A DNA stretch of 46,172 nucleotides from a virus: positions 1 through 46,172 of the IMG/VR virus record IMGVR_UViG_3300028925_004690. One strand, written 5' to 3'. A program made the position numbers and the translations under genes. The notes beneath the pieces were generated by a model. It worked only from the letters and a program-made list of their open reading frames with translations, was not told where the DNA came from and made no database searches. Position 1 is the first letter of the stretch. Each line of letters starts with the position of its first letter. Below, one piece after another: positions 1-9,262 of this stretch.

Positions 1-1
1 A

Positions 2-1132
2 ATAGGGTTTTTAAAGTCAGTCAAAAAGATGTTACAAGGCGGATCTGGTGGGTCAAACGTCTCCGTCAAATGGGATGGTGCACCTGCTATATTCTGTGGC
101 ACAAATCCTGAAAACGGCAAGTTCTTTGTCGGCACTAAATCTATATTCAACGCAACTCCTAAAATCAACTATACAAACGTAGACATCAAAAGAAATCACG
201 GTGGCGCTCTTGCAGATAAATTACAAGTTGCATTAAAGTATTTTCCATCACTTGGTATCAAAGGTATACTTCAAGGCGATTTACTTTTCACCAGTAGTGA
301 TAAGAAGATGGCTAAAGTTGGTGGTGAAGACTCTATCATATTCACACCTAATACAATTACATATGCAGTACCAGTAGTTAAGTCTGGATTGTTTGGTAGT
401 TCTATTTACAATAATATCAAAAAGGCAAAGATTGGTATTATCTTTCACACTTCATATTCAGGTAAAACAATGAAAGGACTAAGTGCAAGTTTTGGTGCAA
501 GTGTAAGTTCTTTGAAAAAGAATAGTAACATATTCTTTGATGACGCTAACTACAAACAAGTTCAAGACCCTGGATTTAATTCAGCAGAAGAAACTCAATA
601 TAATAATATTATCAAAATGGCAGAAGGATCTGCTTACAAGGCTGGTGCATTTATCGACAAAATAAAAAAAGATAAAGGACCATTATCTCTTGGTGTGCAA
701 CTTAAAATATTCTTCAATACATATATAAGACAAGGTCAAAAGATTGAGAATACAACAAAGTTAGCAAATAACTTTGAAGTGTATTTTAGAGACAGATTAA
801 AAAAAGAAATAAATAGTAAGAAGACCGCTGCTACTAAACAGAAGTATGAAGAAATACTAGAAGTTGGTATGAAGATATTGAGACCGAATAGACAAGGGTT
901 ATACTTTGCAGTTGCAACTTATATTACAATGCAAACAGCAAAGTCAATGCTTTTAAGTAAACTAAATAATATACAAAGTATCGGTTCATTTTTAAGAACG
1001 AAGAATGGATACAAGGTTACAAATCCAGAAGGATATGTTGCAATCAAAAAGAGTGGTGCAGTTAAACTTGTAGACAGATTAGAGTTTAGTCGTGCTAACT
1101 TTACGATGGCAAAAGATTGGGTAAAAGGATAA
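2..1132 (+). CDS. KxDG nucleotidyltransferase-like protein, N-terminus cut by window edge
   Basis: The frame is open to the left edge, so the true start lies outside the window; the first ATG at 29 is internal. A KWDG motif in the context VSVKWDGAPAIF resembles motif I (KxDG) of the DNA/RNA ligase and nucleotidyltransferase superfamily, whose lysine takes the AMP. It is followed by GTKS and later GDLLF and GIIFHTS, which could be the later motifs of that fold. Similar proteins occur in marine T4-like phages as a conserved family of unknown function (DUF6267-like, from memory). Its stop shares one base with the next ATG (TAATG). A nucleotidyl-transfer role is inferred from the motif only; the substrate is unknown. 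Confidence 0.6.
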   Translation: MGFLKSVKKMLQGGSGGSNVSVKWDGAPAIFCGTNPENGKFFVGTKSIFNATPKINYTNVDIKRNHGGALADKLQVALKYFPSLGIKGILQGDLLFTSSDKKMAKVGGEDSIIFTPNTITYAVPVVKSGLFGSSIYNNIKKAKIGIIFHTSYSGKTMKGLSASFGASVSSLKKNSNIFFDDANYKQVQDPGFNSAEETQYNNIIKMAEGSAYKAGAFIDKIKKDKGPLSLGVQLKIFFNTYIRQGQKIENTTKLANNFEVYFRDRLKKEINSKKTAATKQKYEEILEVGMKILRPNRQGLYFAVATYITMQTAKSMLLSKLNNIQSIGSFLRTKNGYKVTNPEGYVAIKKSGAVKLVDRLEFSRANFTMAKDWVKG

Positions 1133-1740
1133 TGAAAACACTAAAACAATTTCTAGAAGCGATTGAGATTGATACCATTATGACTCGTATCATAATGATT
1201 GGTGGACCTGGTTCTGGTAAATCAACTTATTCAGAGTTCTTAAATAAACATTTTAAGATACCTCATATCTACATGGGTGATATGATGAGAGAATTACAAA
1301 AGACAAATCCAGAAGTTGCAAAGATTATGGACTCTGGTGATCTAGTTCCTATAAAATATGTGATGAAGGCATTGCAAGATAGACTAGAGAAACCTGATAC
1401 AGAAACAGGTTATATACTTGATGGCTTTCCTAGAAACATAGAACAGCTAAACAAGATGAAAGATCAAGATATCAAATATGATTATGTTATCTTTCTTGAT
1501 GTATCAGAAAAAGAAGTTATTAAAAGATTATCTGCTCGTGGTAGAAAAGATGACAAACCAGAGATTATTAAGAATAGAATAGGTGTGTATGAAAAAGAAA
1601 CTGGTCCAGTTCTAAGACAATTAGAAAAAGACAGTTCAAACGATATTGATAAAACATTCTTAAAGATTAAGGCAGAAGGCTCTGAACCAAAAGATATCGC
1701 AGATAAGATTATTAAAGGCATAGAAAATGAAAACATTTAA
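1132..1740 (+). CDS. Adenylate kinase-like P-loop kinase with capsid-targeting-like N-terminus
   Basis: Predicted nucleoside monophosphate kinase (ATP + AMP to 2 ADP). The Walker A motif GGPGSGKST lies at residues 24-32. The adenylate kinase signature DGFPRN follows, and an RGRKDDKPE...R segment matches the LID region of a short-lid form. About 202 residues is close to the family norm. Residues 1-16 (MKTLKQFLEAIE...) precede the usual kinase start at Met17 and resemble the N-terminal targeting peptides of T4 internal head proteins. I start at ATG 1132, which overlaps the previous stop by one base and has AAAAGGA just upstream; an in-frame TTG at 1117 is less likely. The 3' end overlaps the next gene by 14 bases. 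Confidence 0.85.
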   Translation: MKTLKQFLEAIEIDTIMTRIIMIGGPGSGKSTYSEFLNKHFKIPHIYMGDMMRELQKTNPEVAKIMDSGDLVPIKYVMKALQDRLEKPDTETGYILDGFPRNIEQLNKMKDQDIKYDYVIFLDVSEKEVIKRLSARGRKDDKPEIIKNRIGVYEKETGPVLRQLEKDSSNDIDKTFLKIKAEGSEPKDIADKIIKGIENENI

Positions 1741-4171
1741 ACAGTTAAGAGAATCAATCATAGATATTCCTAGAAGTGTATATGCCCCTCTTGTATTTGA
1801 TGACGCTAATACTTCTAATCCTAAGATAAAACAATCAGTATTGGATATGATTGAAAATCAGATTAAAGAATTCGAAACAGAATATCCTGTTATCAAAATT
1901 GCATTGATAGGTTCTATTCTTACAAAGAGATATAGAAATGACGCTGACTTAGATATCAATGTTCTATTTGATGTACCTGCTGATAAGGCAGAAGATGAAA
2001 GAATAAGATTATCGAAACAATATCTATCTGTAAGTAATCCTGATAACATTCAAGGTAAAGATATACCAGGTTCACAACATCCTGTTAACTATTATTTCAT
2101 TACAGATCAAGAAACTTATGATGACCAAAACTCTAAGGCAGATGCTGTATTTGATATTAGAGGTAACAAGTTTATTAAACGACCAGATGATTTTGATTTT
2201 GATATAAACTTATATCTAAAAGACTTTGAAAAGAAAGTACAAGAATTAGATGTTGTTAAGGGTGAACTCAAAAGAGATATAGTTGACTATAACGAACTAT
2301 CAGAATTAAAACCAGGTGAGATTAAAAACTTACAAGATAAGTTAGATATTAAATTGAAAGAAATAGAAGCAAGTTTAGAAGATATAATCAACATAGGTGA
2401 TCTAGTTGATGCTGAAAGAAGAACAGCATTTGATACTGATATGTCACCAGACGAGATTAGAACATTTGGTGTTAAGAATAGACTACCTAAAAATGTTATC
2501 TATAAGATGTTAGAGAAATATCATTACTTAACATTCTATAAAAAATGTAAAAAGATATTAGACGATGGAGAAGTTTCAGACGCTGAAATAGATTCATTGA
2601 AAAACGAAAATGCCCAAAGTAAAACTAGGGCAGTCAACGAGGCATTAGATAAAGGCAACAAACTGATTTTCGCTTTTGGTAGGTTCAACCCTCCTACTAC
2701 TGGCCACGGTAAACTTATGAAGGAAGTGATTACACAAGCCCGAAAGAACAATGCTAATCACATTGTTTATGCTAGTGCCTCTACTGACAAAAGAAAGAAT
2801 CCATTAGATGTAAAAACTAAAGTTAAATTTATGAAGAAGATGTTTCCTGAAAATAAGATACAGGCTGCTGGAGGCACACAAAGAACATTCATGGAGATAC
2901 TAAAGTTTTACGATAAGATGTATGGTGAAATTATTATGATTGCTGGTAGTGATAGAATTAATGAGTTTCAAAAACTTGCAGACAAATACAATGGTACAGA
3001 TTACAATTACAAATCTGTTAAAGTTGTATCATCAGGCGAAAGAGATCCTGACGCTGAAGGTGTTACTGGTATGAGTGCAAGTAAGATGAGAGACATGGCG
3101 AAGAATGACGACTACAGAAGTTTCAAGACAGGTGTAGTTGGTCTCTCTGCTACAGATAGTAAGGCACTATTCAATGCAGTTAAAAAAGGAATGGGTATTA
3201 ATGAAAAAGTAGAAAGTTTTACTAACTTTATTAATAACGATTTACGAGAAGAATATCATCAAGAGAAAATATTTAATATCGGAGACATGGTAGAACATAT
3301 GGATGGTTCTAAGGGTATGGTTATTAGACGAGGTTCTAACTATGTATCATACGACTCTGATGGATTGATTAAGAAGGCATGGTTGTATGATTTACAAACA
3401 CTTGATGAAGCACCAAGAATACCTAGAAAGAAAGGTCAACCTGCAGGTTCAGATAAACATTCTGACTTATATACAGATGAGAACCCAAAGGGTACTATCA
3501 AAGGTCTCGGATTTAAAGATGTAGAAACTGCAAGAGCAAGTGTAAGTAAGATAAAGAGTTCGGGTAAGACACACGCACACAAAATTCAAGCTGCTGTTGC
3601 TATGGAACAAAGAGCAAAAGAAATGGGTAAGTCTGCTGAAGCAAAGATATATCGTACATATATTGACCAGATGAAGAAGAAAACAAAAGAAATGCAGAAA
3701 GAAGATTCAATTATAGATGAATTACAGAAAGAATTTTCACTACCTGGCAATAGATTTACTGACTATATAAAGAGTAAAACAGTAGATCGTAGAGCAGTAC
3801 AAACGGGCATCAGTCTATTCAAACAAAAAATGAAGTCTGCCAGTGTATTTAAAGACAGAGCAGGTCTTGCTGCAGACATAGCACAAAAAGTTGGTGTTGG
3901 ATTTCGTGAGTTTCAAGATGTATTAACAGCAATGGGACTACTAGAATACTATGAAATAGGTACAGATCAGTCTGCTCATCATACTATGTCAATGACCCCA
4001 GGTCAACCGATACAGAATTTTAGAAGATACACTATGAAGATAGATGAAAAAGATATTGAAAAATTTGCCAATGAAGGTGATACAATAGATAAATATAAGA
4101 AACGATACGGTGAGAGTTGGAAAGAAGAACTCGATAAAGCACTTATAAAGATGAGGAATCAACTACAATGA
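1727..4171 (+). CDS. Multidomain protein: nucleotidyltransferase + NMN adenylyltransferase-like domain
   Basis: A large protein of 814 residues. Residues 1-15 (MKTFKQLRES...) look like a T4 capsid-targeting sequence with a possible protease site LRE|S. Residues about 58-82 carry GS...DADLD, typical of pol-beta/MNT-type nucleotidyltransferases (GS at 62-63, Asp74 and Asp76). From about residue 314, GRFNPPTTGH, GSDR and SGERDPDAEG...GMSASKMR match the HxGH-type NMN adenylyltransferase (NadM-like) domain common in cyanophages. From about residue 560, a conserved phage region containing GTIKGLGF and HAHKIQAAVAME follows, and the tail is charged. A role in NAD synthesis or nucleotide transfer is inferred. 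The next ATG overlaps the stop (ATGA). Confidence 0.75.
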   Translation: MKTFKQLRESIIDIPRSVYAPLVFDDANTSNPKIKQSVLDMIENQIKEFETEYPVIKIALIGSILTKRYRNDADLDINVLFDVPADKAEDERIRLSKQYLSVSNPDNIQGKDIPGSQHPVNYYFITDQETYDDQNSKADAVFDIRGNKFIKRPDDFDFDINLYLKDFEKKVQELDVVKGELKRDIVDYNELSELKPGEIKNLQDKLDIKLKEIEASLEDIINIGDLVDAERRTAFDTDMSPDEIRTFGVKNRLPKNVIYKMLEKYHYLTFYKKCKKILDDGEVSDAEIDSLKNENAQSKTRAVNEALDKGNKLIFAFGRFNPPTTGHGKLMKEVITQARKNNANHIVYASASTDKRKNPLDVKTKVKFMKKMFPENKIQAAGGTQRTFMEILKFYDKMYGEIIMIAGSDRINEFQKLADKYNGTDYNYKSVKVVSSGERDPDAEGVTGMSASKMRDMAKNDDYRSFKTGVVGLSATDSKALFNAVKKGMGINEKVESFTNFINNDLREEYHQEKIFNIGDMVEHMDGSKGMVIRRGSNYVSYDSDGLIKKAWLYDLQTLDEAPRIPRKKGQPAGSDKHSDLYTDENPKGTIKGLGFKDVETARASVSKIKSSGKTHAHKIQAAVAMEQRAKEMGKSAEAKIYRTYIDQMKKKTKEMQKEDSIIDELQKEFSLPGNRFTDYIKSKTVDRRAVQTGISLFKQKMKSASVFKDRAGLAADIAQKVGVGFREFQDVLTAMGLLEYYEIGTDQSAHHTMSMTPGQPIQNFRRYTMKIDEKDIEKFANEGDTIDKYKKRYGESWKEELDKALIKMRNQLQ

Positions 4172-4596
4172 CAAAATATTTTAAGACAATGCGTGAAGCA
4201 TTAGAAGAAGCAAGACAATTTAGAGATCCAAAAACAGAACTAAAAATTGTTAAAAATAGTAAAGTTATCGTCATAGATAAATCTGAATGGCCTACCTACA
4301 AAGTAAAAGGTTGGTTACAGGCAGAAGAAGTACAAGTCAATGAAGCAAGATATGAAGTAGAAGCAACAACAGGTTATAAGGGTATCAATTCATACGATCA
4401 CAATATTCGAATTGTTGTTAATGCTAAAAGCGAAGATGACGCTGAAGATGTAGCAGTGGATGAACTTGAGAAGTTAAGAAAGCAAAGAAAAATAGGACCA
4501 GGCGGTGGTGGTTATCTTGAAGATACAGAAATTACTGCTGTTGAAAAAACAAATCAATCACTAGGATTAAAAAGTAAAGGTGGACCAACTCCGTGA
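4168..4596 (+). CDS. Conserved hypothetical with capsid-targeting-like N-terminus
   Basis: I do not recognise a family. The 142-residue product starts MTKYFKTMREALEEAR, which fits the shared N-terminal pattern of its neighbours and contains LEE|A, a plausible prohead-protease site. The middle is beta-rich and the C-terminus has a GGGG linker. It starts inside the stop of the preceding gene (ATGA) and its own stop overlaps the next GTG start (GTGA), so it is translationally coupled on both sides. Confidence 0.7.
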   Translation: MTKYFKTMREALEEARQFRDPKTELKIVKNSKVIVIDKSEWPTYKVKGWLQAEEVQVNEARYEVEATTGYKGINSYDHNIRIVVNAKSEDDAEDVAVDELEKLRKQRKIGPGGGGYLEDTEITAVEKTNQSLGLKSKGGPTP

Positions 4597-6752
4597 CCAA
4601 AAAGTTTAAAAATTTAAGAGAGTTTACTACTGCTCAAATGGCGAGACTCAAAAAAGAGTATGAACCATTAAAAGGCAAAACTATGTCAATGGATCAAATC
4701 AAAAAAATGAACTCTATATTAAATACTTATTCGGTTGATATGCTTATGAAATTAGCAAAGGGTGATGTACCTTTTCTATCAACTAGTGCTAAATCTAAAC
4801 TAGTTATAAAACATGGAAAGAAATGGACAGACTTTAAAGAACCATTAGACATGGCCGAAGCAGATGAACTACAACAAGAGGCGTGTTGGGTAGGATATAA
4901 ACAAGTTGGTATGAAAAAGAAAGGTGATCGTCAAGTTCCTAATTGTGTCAAAGAAGAATTAGTAGAATCAAAAATGCAAGTTTCAAATATTAAAACTCTT
5001 TCACATAGAACAGCATTTAGATCTACAATCAAAAAAGTTTTACCTAGTGTAGTTGCATATGGTTCTGATAGTAATCCAGACTTTCTAACATTTGTTGGTA
5101 GTAAATCAGATTTAGAATCACTTGCTACAATGGCTAAACAATACAAAGTTGGTCCTATAAGAGAGAGTATGGATGATGATTGTCCTACTTGCAATGGCGG
5201 AGAGTGTCAATGCGTAAATGAAATAACAGTTAAAGTATGTGAAGACTGTGGCGGTGAAGAATGTATATGTGTTTCTTTAAAAGAAATGATGGAAACACGC
5301 CAAGGTCAAGGATTACCTCCACACCTTGCAAAACTATTTAATAAAGATGGAAACTTTAAAGATCCTAAGACACAAAAGAAATATCAAGATATGATTGATC
5401 GTCAAGGTAAAAAGAATTTTAAAATAACAGATGTAACACCTAAAGGTTATGGACCAAAAGAGGGTCTAGATAAAGAAGATGAAAAGTCAGTAGATGATGT
5501 AGTGAAACAACTAAAGAAAGCTGTTAAAGCACATCAGGGTCAAGTCAAGTCTTTAACCAAAGATTTAAAAGACGAAGCAGACTTAAGCAAAACACAAATT
5601 AAAATGGTACACAAAAAAGCAGATGACTTACCTAAGAGTGATTTTATCAAACGATATGGTAAAGATGGTGATAGTGTACGATTTGCAACCGCAACAAACA
5701 TGGTTAAAAAGAAACTAGGTGTTGCAGAAAATTTAATAAAGGGAGAGAACGAAATGAACGAATCTTACAAAGGTAACTTCAAAGCGGCTATGGAAGAACT
5801 TGGGATTAACTCCCTAGATGAATTAAAGTCGGTAGAAGAACAGAAGGCATTCTTTAGTTATGTTGATAGTCTAGAAGAAGGACTAACAGCAGGACAAAAG
5901 AAACTACCACCTGCATTACAAAAATCAATTCTTGCTAAACAAGGTGATAAAAAAGAAGAACTTTCTGATAAACAGAAAAAAATGGATATGAATAAGAATG
6001 GCAAAATTGACGGTGAAGATTTAGCAAAACTAAGAACTAAAAAAGAACAAGCAGATTCACCTGCACAACAAGCAGCAATCGCAATTTCTAAAAAAGAAAA
6101 AGAAATGAAAGAGTTGAAAGCAGAAACAGATCCTACTAAAGTAGAAACAATGAAAAAAGAAATGATGAATGCTATGAAAAAGATGCCTGAAATGGCTGAT
6201 ATGTCTAGTGAAATGAAAAAAGAAATGATGGAAATAATGAAGAAAAAGATGAACGAGTATGGTAGTATGAATAGTATGAATATTACTGCTATGAAAGAAA
6301 TGTCTGAAACGAAACCTATGAATGTTACGAAAATGAACGCTATGACTGATCCAAAGAAAATGAATGCTATGCATAGTCAAGATCCGAGACAAGATATGAT
6401 TAAAAAGAATTCGGAAGATGATATCAGAGCAATGAAGACAATGGAAATGGACATGGCAAAAAATAATGATGATACAGAAACGCCAAGTATGGAAACTATG
6501 AAGGCGATGATGATGAAAAAAGACGAAACAATGAAAAAAGAAACTGCTAAGAAAAGAATGAATGCTATGAAAGACGCTAACCCTATGTACGCTATGAAAA
6601 CTGCTGGAATGGAAATGATGAAGGCAATGAGAGAAGTACAAAAAGGTAAGCAAAATATAAAAGGTATGTATGGCGAAAAATACTTACCAACAAAAGAAGG
6701 TTCATTAGAAGCAGCAGTTTTAAAATCTGTTTCAACTAAAAAAACTGACTAA
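4593..6752 (+). CDS. Large modular protein with Cys clusters, EF-hand-like loop and Met-rich tail
   Basis: 719 residues from a GTG start that overlaps the previous stop. The N-terminus MTKKFKNLRE fits the local capsid-targeting pattern. Around residues 199-227 are two cysteine clusters (CPTCNGGECQC and CEDCGGEECIC) that could bind metal. A module beginning MNESYKGNFKAAMEELG (residue 388) resembles a small stand-alone phage protein family and has its own ribosome site. DMNKNGKIDGEDL looks like an EF-hand/dockerin calcium loop. The last 200 or so residues are extremely rich in Met and Lys, with repeated AMK, MNAM and KKEMM units. Function unknown; a head-internal or scaffold role is conceivable from the neighbourhood. 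Confidence 0.7.
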   Translation: MTKKFKNLREFTTAQMARLKKEYEPLKGKTMSMDQIKKMNSILNTYSVDMLMKLAKGDVPFLSTSAKSKLVIKHGKKWTDFKEPLDMAEADELQQEACWVGYKQVGMKKKGDRQVPNCVKEELVESKMQVSNIKTLSHRTAFRSTIKKVLPSVVAYGSDSNPDFLTFVGSKSDLESLATMAKQYKVGPIRESMDDDCPTCNGGECQCVNEITVKVCEDCGGEECICVSLKEMMETRQGQGLPPHLAKLFNKDGNFKDPKTQKKYQDMIDRQGKKNFKITDVTPKGYGPKEGLDKEDEKSVDDVVKQLKKAVKAHQGQVKSLTKDLKDEADLSKTQIKMVHKKADDLPKSDFIKRYGKDGDSVRFATATNMVKKKLGVAENLIKGENEMNESYKGNFKAAMEELGINSLDELKSVEEQKAFFSYVDSLEEGLTAGQKKLPPALQKSILAKQGDKKEELSDKQKKMDMNKNGKIDGEDLAKLRTKKEQADSPAQQAAIAISKKEKEMKELKAETDPTKVETMKKEMMNAMKKMPEMADMSSEMKKEMMEIMKKKMNEYGSMNSMNITAMKEMSETKPMNVTKMNAMTDPKKMNAMHSQDPRQDMIKKNSEDDIRAMKTMEMDMAKNNDDTETPSMETMKAMMMKKDETMKKETAKKRMNAMKDANPMYAMKTAGMEMMKAMREVQKGKQNIKGMYGEKYLPTKEGSLEAAVLKSVSTKKTD
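5741..5756 (+). promoter_or_regulatory. Internal ribosome-binding site and in-frame ATG
   Basis: GGGAGAG at 5741-5747 lies six bases before an in-frame ATG at 5754 inside the 4593-6752 gene. The residues that follow match the start of a free-standing phage protein family as I remember it. A shorter product of about 332 residues could be made from this site. Confidence 0.5.
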
Positions 6753-6760
6753 GGAAAAAT

Positions 6761-7453
6761 ATGAAATACGGTAAAACATTTACTGAAGCTCTTAGAGAGA
6801 TCAGTAAACTACAAGAAGATGGCCATACGGATGTTGCCTCTGCTGTTAGACAATGTAAAACAGCAATAGAGGACGCTTCTGAAATGTTATCTAAACTTCA
6901 AGGTATGAATCCAGAAGGTGATTTACCAAGTTGGTGGATGAATAAGATTGCAATTGCAGCAAATAGTATGAATAAATTAAGAGATTATCTCTTAGTGCCT
7001 TCTACTAATGAAGCAAAAGAGATTCCACCAATAGAAAAAGACAATGCACCCGGTGTTAAGATTGCAAAGATCAGAGCAAAAGATGATGATTCTAATAAAG
7101 TTGTTGACTTAAAAACAAAACTATCAAAAGAAAAAGACACCGATAAATTAGAAAGACAGATAGTTGCCTTAACAGGTCAAATTGGTGTTTTAAAGGCACA
7201 ACTTGAAAACGAAAAGAATAAGAGTGTAAAACCTGAACCTAATCCAATAACTGGTGAAGTACCTTTACGAACTGGCATTGCGGCTGCATTACTCGACAAG
7301 AGCGCTAAGAAAAAAGTAAAAGATGTTCTTAATAGAGTTAAACAGAAAAAAGAAATTAAAGTTGGTGGTAAGACTAAAGTTGATATTGATCCAGATATGG
7401 ATATAGGTCAATTTTCAGGCGGAAATAAAACTCCTACTTCTAACTTAGGATAG
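6761..7453 (+). CDS. Conserved marine T4-like phage protein, possibly virion-associated
   Basis: 230 residues. The N-terminus MKYGKTFTEALREISK fits the local targeting pattern, with a possible LRE|I cut. Residues about 25-80 (AIEDASEMLSKL, SWWMNKIAIAANSMNKLRDY) match a module conserved in cyanophage proteins of unknown function. Residues about 115-165 form a charged coiled coil. The C-terminus contains an Ala-rich stretch and a Lys-rich tail. The gene lies eight bases after the previous stop with AAGGAAAA upstream. A structural or head role is inferred from position only. Confidence 0.65.
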   Translation: MKYGKTFTEALREISKLQEDGHTDVASAVRQCKTAIEDASEMLSKLQGMNPEGDLPSWWMNKIAIAANSMNKLRDYLLVPSTNEAKEIPPIEKDNAPGVKIAKIRAKDDDSNKVVDLKTKLSKEKDTDKLERQIVALTGQIGVLKAQLENEKNKSVKPEPNPITGEVPLRTGIAAALLDKSAKKKVKDVLNRVKQKKEIKVGGKTKVDIDPDMDIGQFSGGNKTPTSNLG

Positions 7454-7456
7454 TCT

Positions 7457-7984
7457 ATGAAAGATTATCGAATTCTTTATCGAGAGGCAAAAGGAGATTT
7501 GCCTCGTATCTACTGTGATATGGATGGAGTCTTGGCTGACTTTATGGTTGCTGCTAAAATGGCAACAGGTACGACATTCACCCAAGATGAGACTGATAAA
7601 CATTGGAAGAAGATAAGAAATACTAAAAACTTTTGGTCAAATATGCCATGGATGAGAGATGGAAAACAACTTTGGAATTATATTAAAAAATATAATCCAC
7701 ATATCTTATCTGCATACACGATTGAAGATCCTAATTGTAAACCAGGTAAAAATGCATGGTTAAGAAAAAATCTAGGGTACACGCAAAATTTTATGATAAA
7801 CTTAGTGAGGCGTAGAGAAAAGAAGGACTTTGCCATGAAAAGTAGTGACAACAAAAGACAACCTGCAATCTTAATTGATGACTATCCTAAAAATGTCGAT
7901 CAATTTAAAGCCGCTGGGGGCATTGGTATACTACATACTTCTGCTTCAAACACTATTTCCCAGCTGAAGAGATTAGGATTTTGA
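7457..7984 (+). CDS. HAD-family 5'-nucleotidase-like phosphatase
   Basis: The DMDGVLADF motif (Asp21 nucleophile, Asp23 acid/base) is the HAD motif I of the 5'(3')-deoxyribonucleotidase (NT5C) type. ILSAYT fits motif II, and ILIDDYPKN near the C-terminus fits the metal-binding motif IV. The 175-residue length fits the family. It probably removes phosphate from (deoxy)nucleoside monophosphates. Twelve residues before the core (MKDYRILYREAK) resemble a T4 capsid-targeting peptide, with YRE|A as a possible cut. It is the last gene of this series; a late-promoter-like box overlaps its stop. Confidence 0.8.
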   Translation: MKDYRILYREAKGDLPRIYCDMDGVLADFMVAAKMATGTTFTQDETDKHWKKIRNTKNFWSNMPWMRDGKQLWNYIKKYNPHILSAYTIEDPNCKPGKNAWLRKNLGYTQNFMINLVRRREKKDFAMKSSDNKRQPAILIDDYPKNVDQFKAAGGIGILHTSASNTISQLKRLGF

Positions 7985-7990
7985 TAAATA
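7983..7990 (+). promoter_or_regulatory. T4-late-type promoter box (GATAAATA)
   Basis: GATAAATA differs by one base from the T4 late -10 box TATAAATA. It overlaps the stop of the nucleotidase and lies about 50 bases before a structural gene with a good AAGGAGAG ribosome site, so it would give an mRNA with a normal leader. Confidence 0.6.
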
Positions 7991-8041
7991 GTAGTGTTAT
8001 ATAACAAACGAAATACAACTTATTAATAAGGAGAGATTAAA

Positions 8042-9229
8042 ATGGCAATATGGGGAAAAACGAGTGGAGCTGAAAGTAGACCTAAGAATCTACCTATGGA
8101 TTCCAACTCTGGTTATTCCCGAGAGTTTGTAACTGCAAATAAAAAAGGTTGGGTTTTTCAACCTGGTGTAGCAAGTGCTGCAACTGGTAATGATAATACA
8201 AGTGCAGACCCAGAAATTTTAATAGCAATTAGAAATTTATCGGTAACATTCAAATCTGGAAACTTAATGTCAATTGACTGGGCTGATGGCGCTTACGCTG
8301 ATGCTGCAGACTTTGATTTAATTCTAACATTTGATGAAGAAATTACAGTTACCAGTGCGGCTGCAACTGCAAACCAAACTATAACAAACAAAGTATTTAT
8401 TCTACTAACAGAATTAGGTGCAACTGACATGGCGTCAGACGGTACTATTGCGTGTCAATATAAGTCTGGTACAGGAACAAATGCAATAACATTCAGAGGA
8501 AGAAGAAGTCAGACTGCTGCAGGTTTCTTAGCATTCCATGATAACTTTATTCATGTAAACGGTACTGCAACAATGCAATCAGATGATGAAACTTTTTCTG
8601 GTATATTGTCAGAAACAGATGGCGGTCAAGCAGACGATAGTATCGTCTTAGATGCCTCTGGTGGTGCTTCTGGTACAGTTGCTGGTGCATTAACAGCTTC
8701 AACAACAGTTACAGTTGATGGTGTTAGTGGAACAATCGCTGTTGGACAAGTAGTTACAGTAAATGGCGCTGGTGGAACACCTGCTGCTTCAATTACTGCT
8801 GCTTTCGATAGTGATACAGGAATAAGTACAGATAATACATTAACAATCACAGCGGTTGAGGATCAAACTGAATTTACAGTTTCAGAACCAATTACAGTTG
8901 CAGACAATATTAACTTATTGTTTTCTGCTGACGCAGGTGAGGGTATTGAACAGAATAGTGTTTCAATGTCATTAGAAGGCGCTGACGGTGCAACTAGTGT
9001 TGTTGGAGATCAAGCATATAGAACTGGTTTTGGTGTTGATACACAAATCGGAAGAGTTGGACTATTAGAGGACAACGATGGATTTATTATCAATGAAGAT
9101 ACTAGTGGTGGAGATGTTAGAGTAGGGGCTGAAGAATTTACTACTGACGCTTCTGGTTTAGTAACAGAAACACAATCAGGTTCTGCTTCTGGAAGTGCTG
9201 AAATACTAAAAGGCGTTACTACTTTATAA
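8042..9229 (+). CDS. Virion structural protein of marine T4-like phages
   Basis: 395 residues. The N-terminal MAIWGKTSGAESRPK and the following KKGWVFQPGVASAATGND are typical of a structural protein family of marine myoviruses that I recognise by pattern. The rest is Gly/Ala/Thr/Ser/Asp-rich and beta-rich, with repeated ITV/TVT motifs as in fibre or decoration proteins. There is no signal peptide or membrane segment. It sits behind AAGGAGAG and a late-promoter box, and is followed by a hairpin terminator. The exact place in the virion cannot be told. Confidence 0.75.
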   Translation: MAIWGKTSGAESRPKNLPMDSNSGYSREFVTANKKGWVFQPGVASAATGNDNTSADPEILIAIRNLSVTFKSGNLMSIDWADGAYADAADFDLILTFDEEITVTSAAATANQTITNKVFILLTELGATDMASDGTIACQYKSGTGTNAITFRGRRSQTAAGFLAFHDNFIHVNGTATMQSDDETFSGILSETDGGQADDSIVLDASGGASGTVAGALTASTTVTVDGVSGTIAVGQVVTVNGAGGTPAASITAAFDSDTGISTDNTLTITAVEDQTEFTVSEPITVADNINLLFSADAGEGIEQNSVSMSLEGADGATSVVGDQAYRTGFGVDTQIGRVGLLEDNDGFIINEDTSGGDVRVGAEEFTTDASGLVTETQSGSASGSAEILKGVTTL

Positions 9230-9246
9230 TAAGTGGTAATAAGTCT

Positions 9247-9254
9247 TATAAATA
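9247..9254 (+). promoter_or_regulatory. T4-late promoter box TATAAATA
   Basis: A perfect TATAAATA lies 18 bases after the structural gene stop. A transcript from it would start near 9260 and run at once through the GC hairpin at 9263-9280, so that hairpin would be its 5' stem-loop. The next gene starts at 9369. Confidence 0.65.
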
Positions 9255-9262
9255 ATTTGTAG

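Noticed and set aside
6057-6653. A 198-residue minus-strand frame rich in His and Phe
   Set aside because: It is the mirror of the Met/Lys-rich repeats on the plus strand; the composition is an artefact and there is no promoter or ribosome site.
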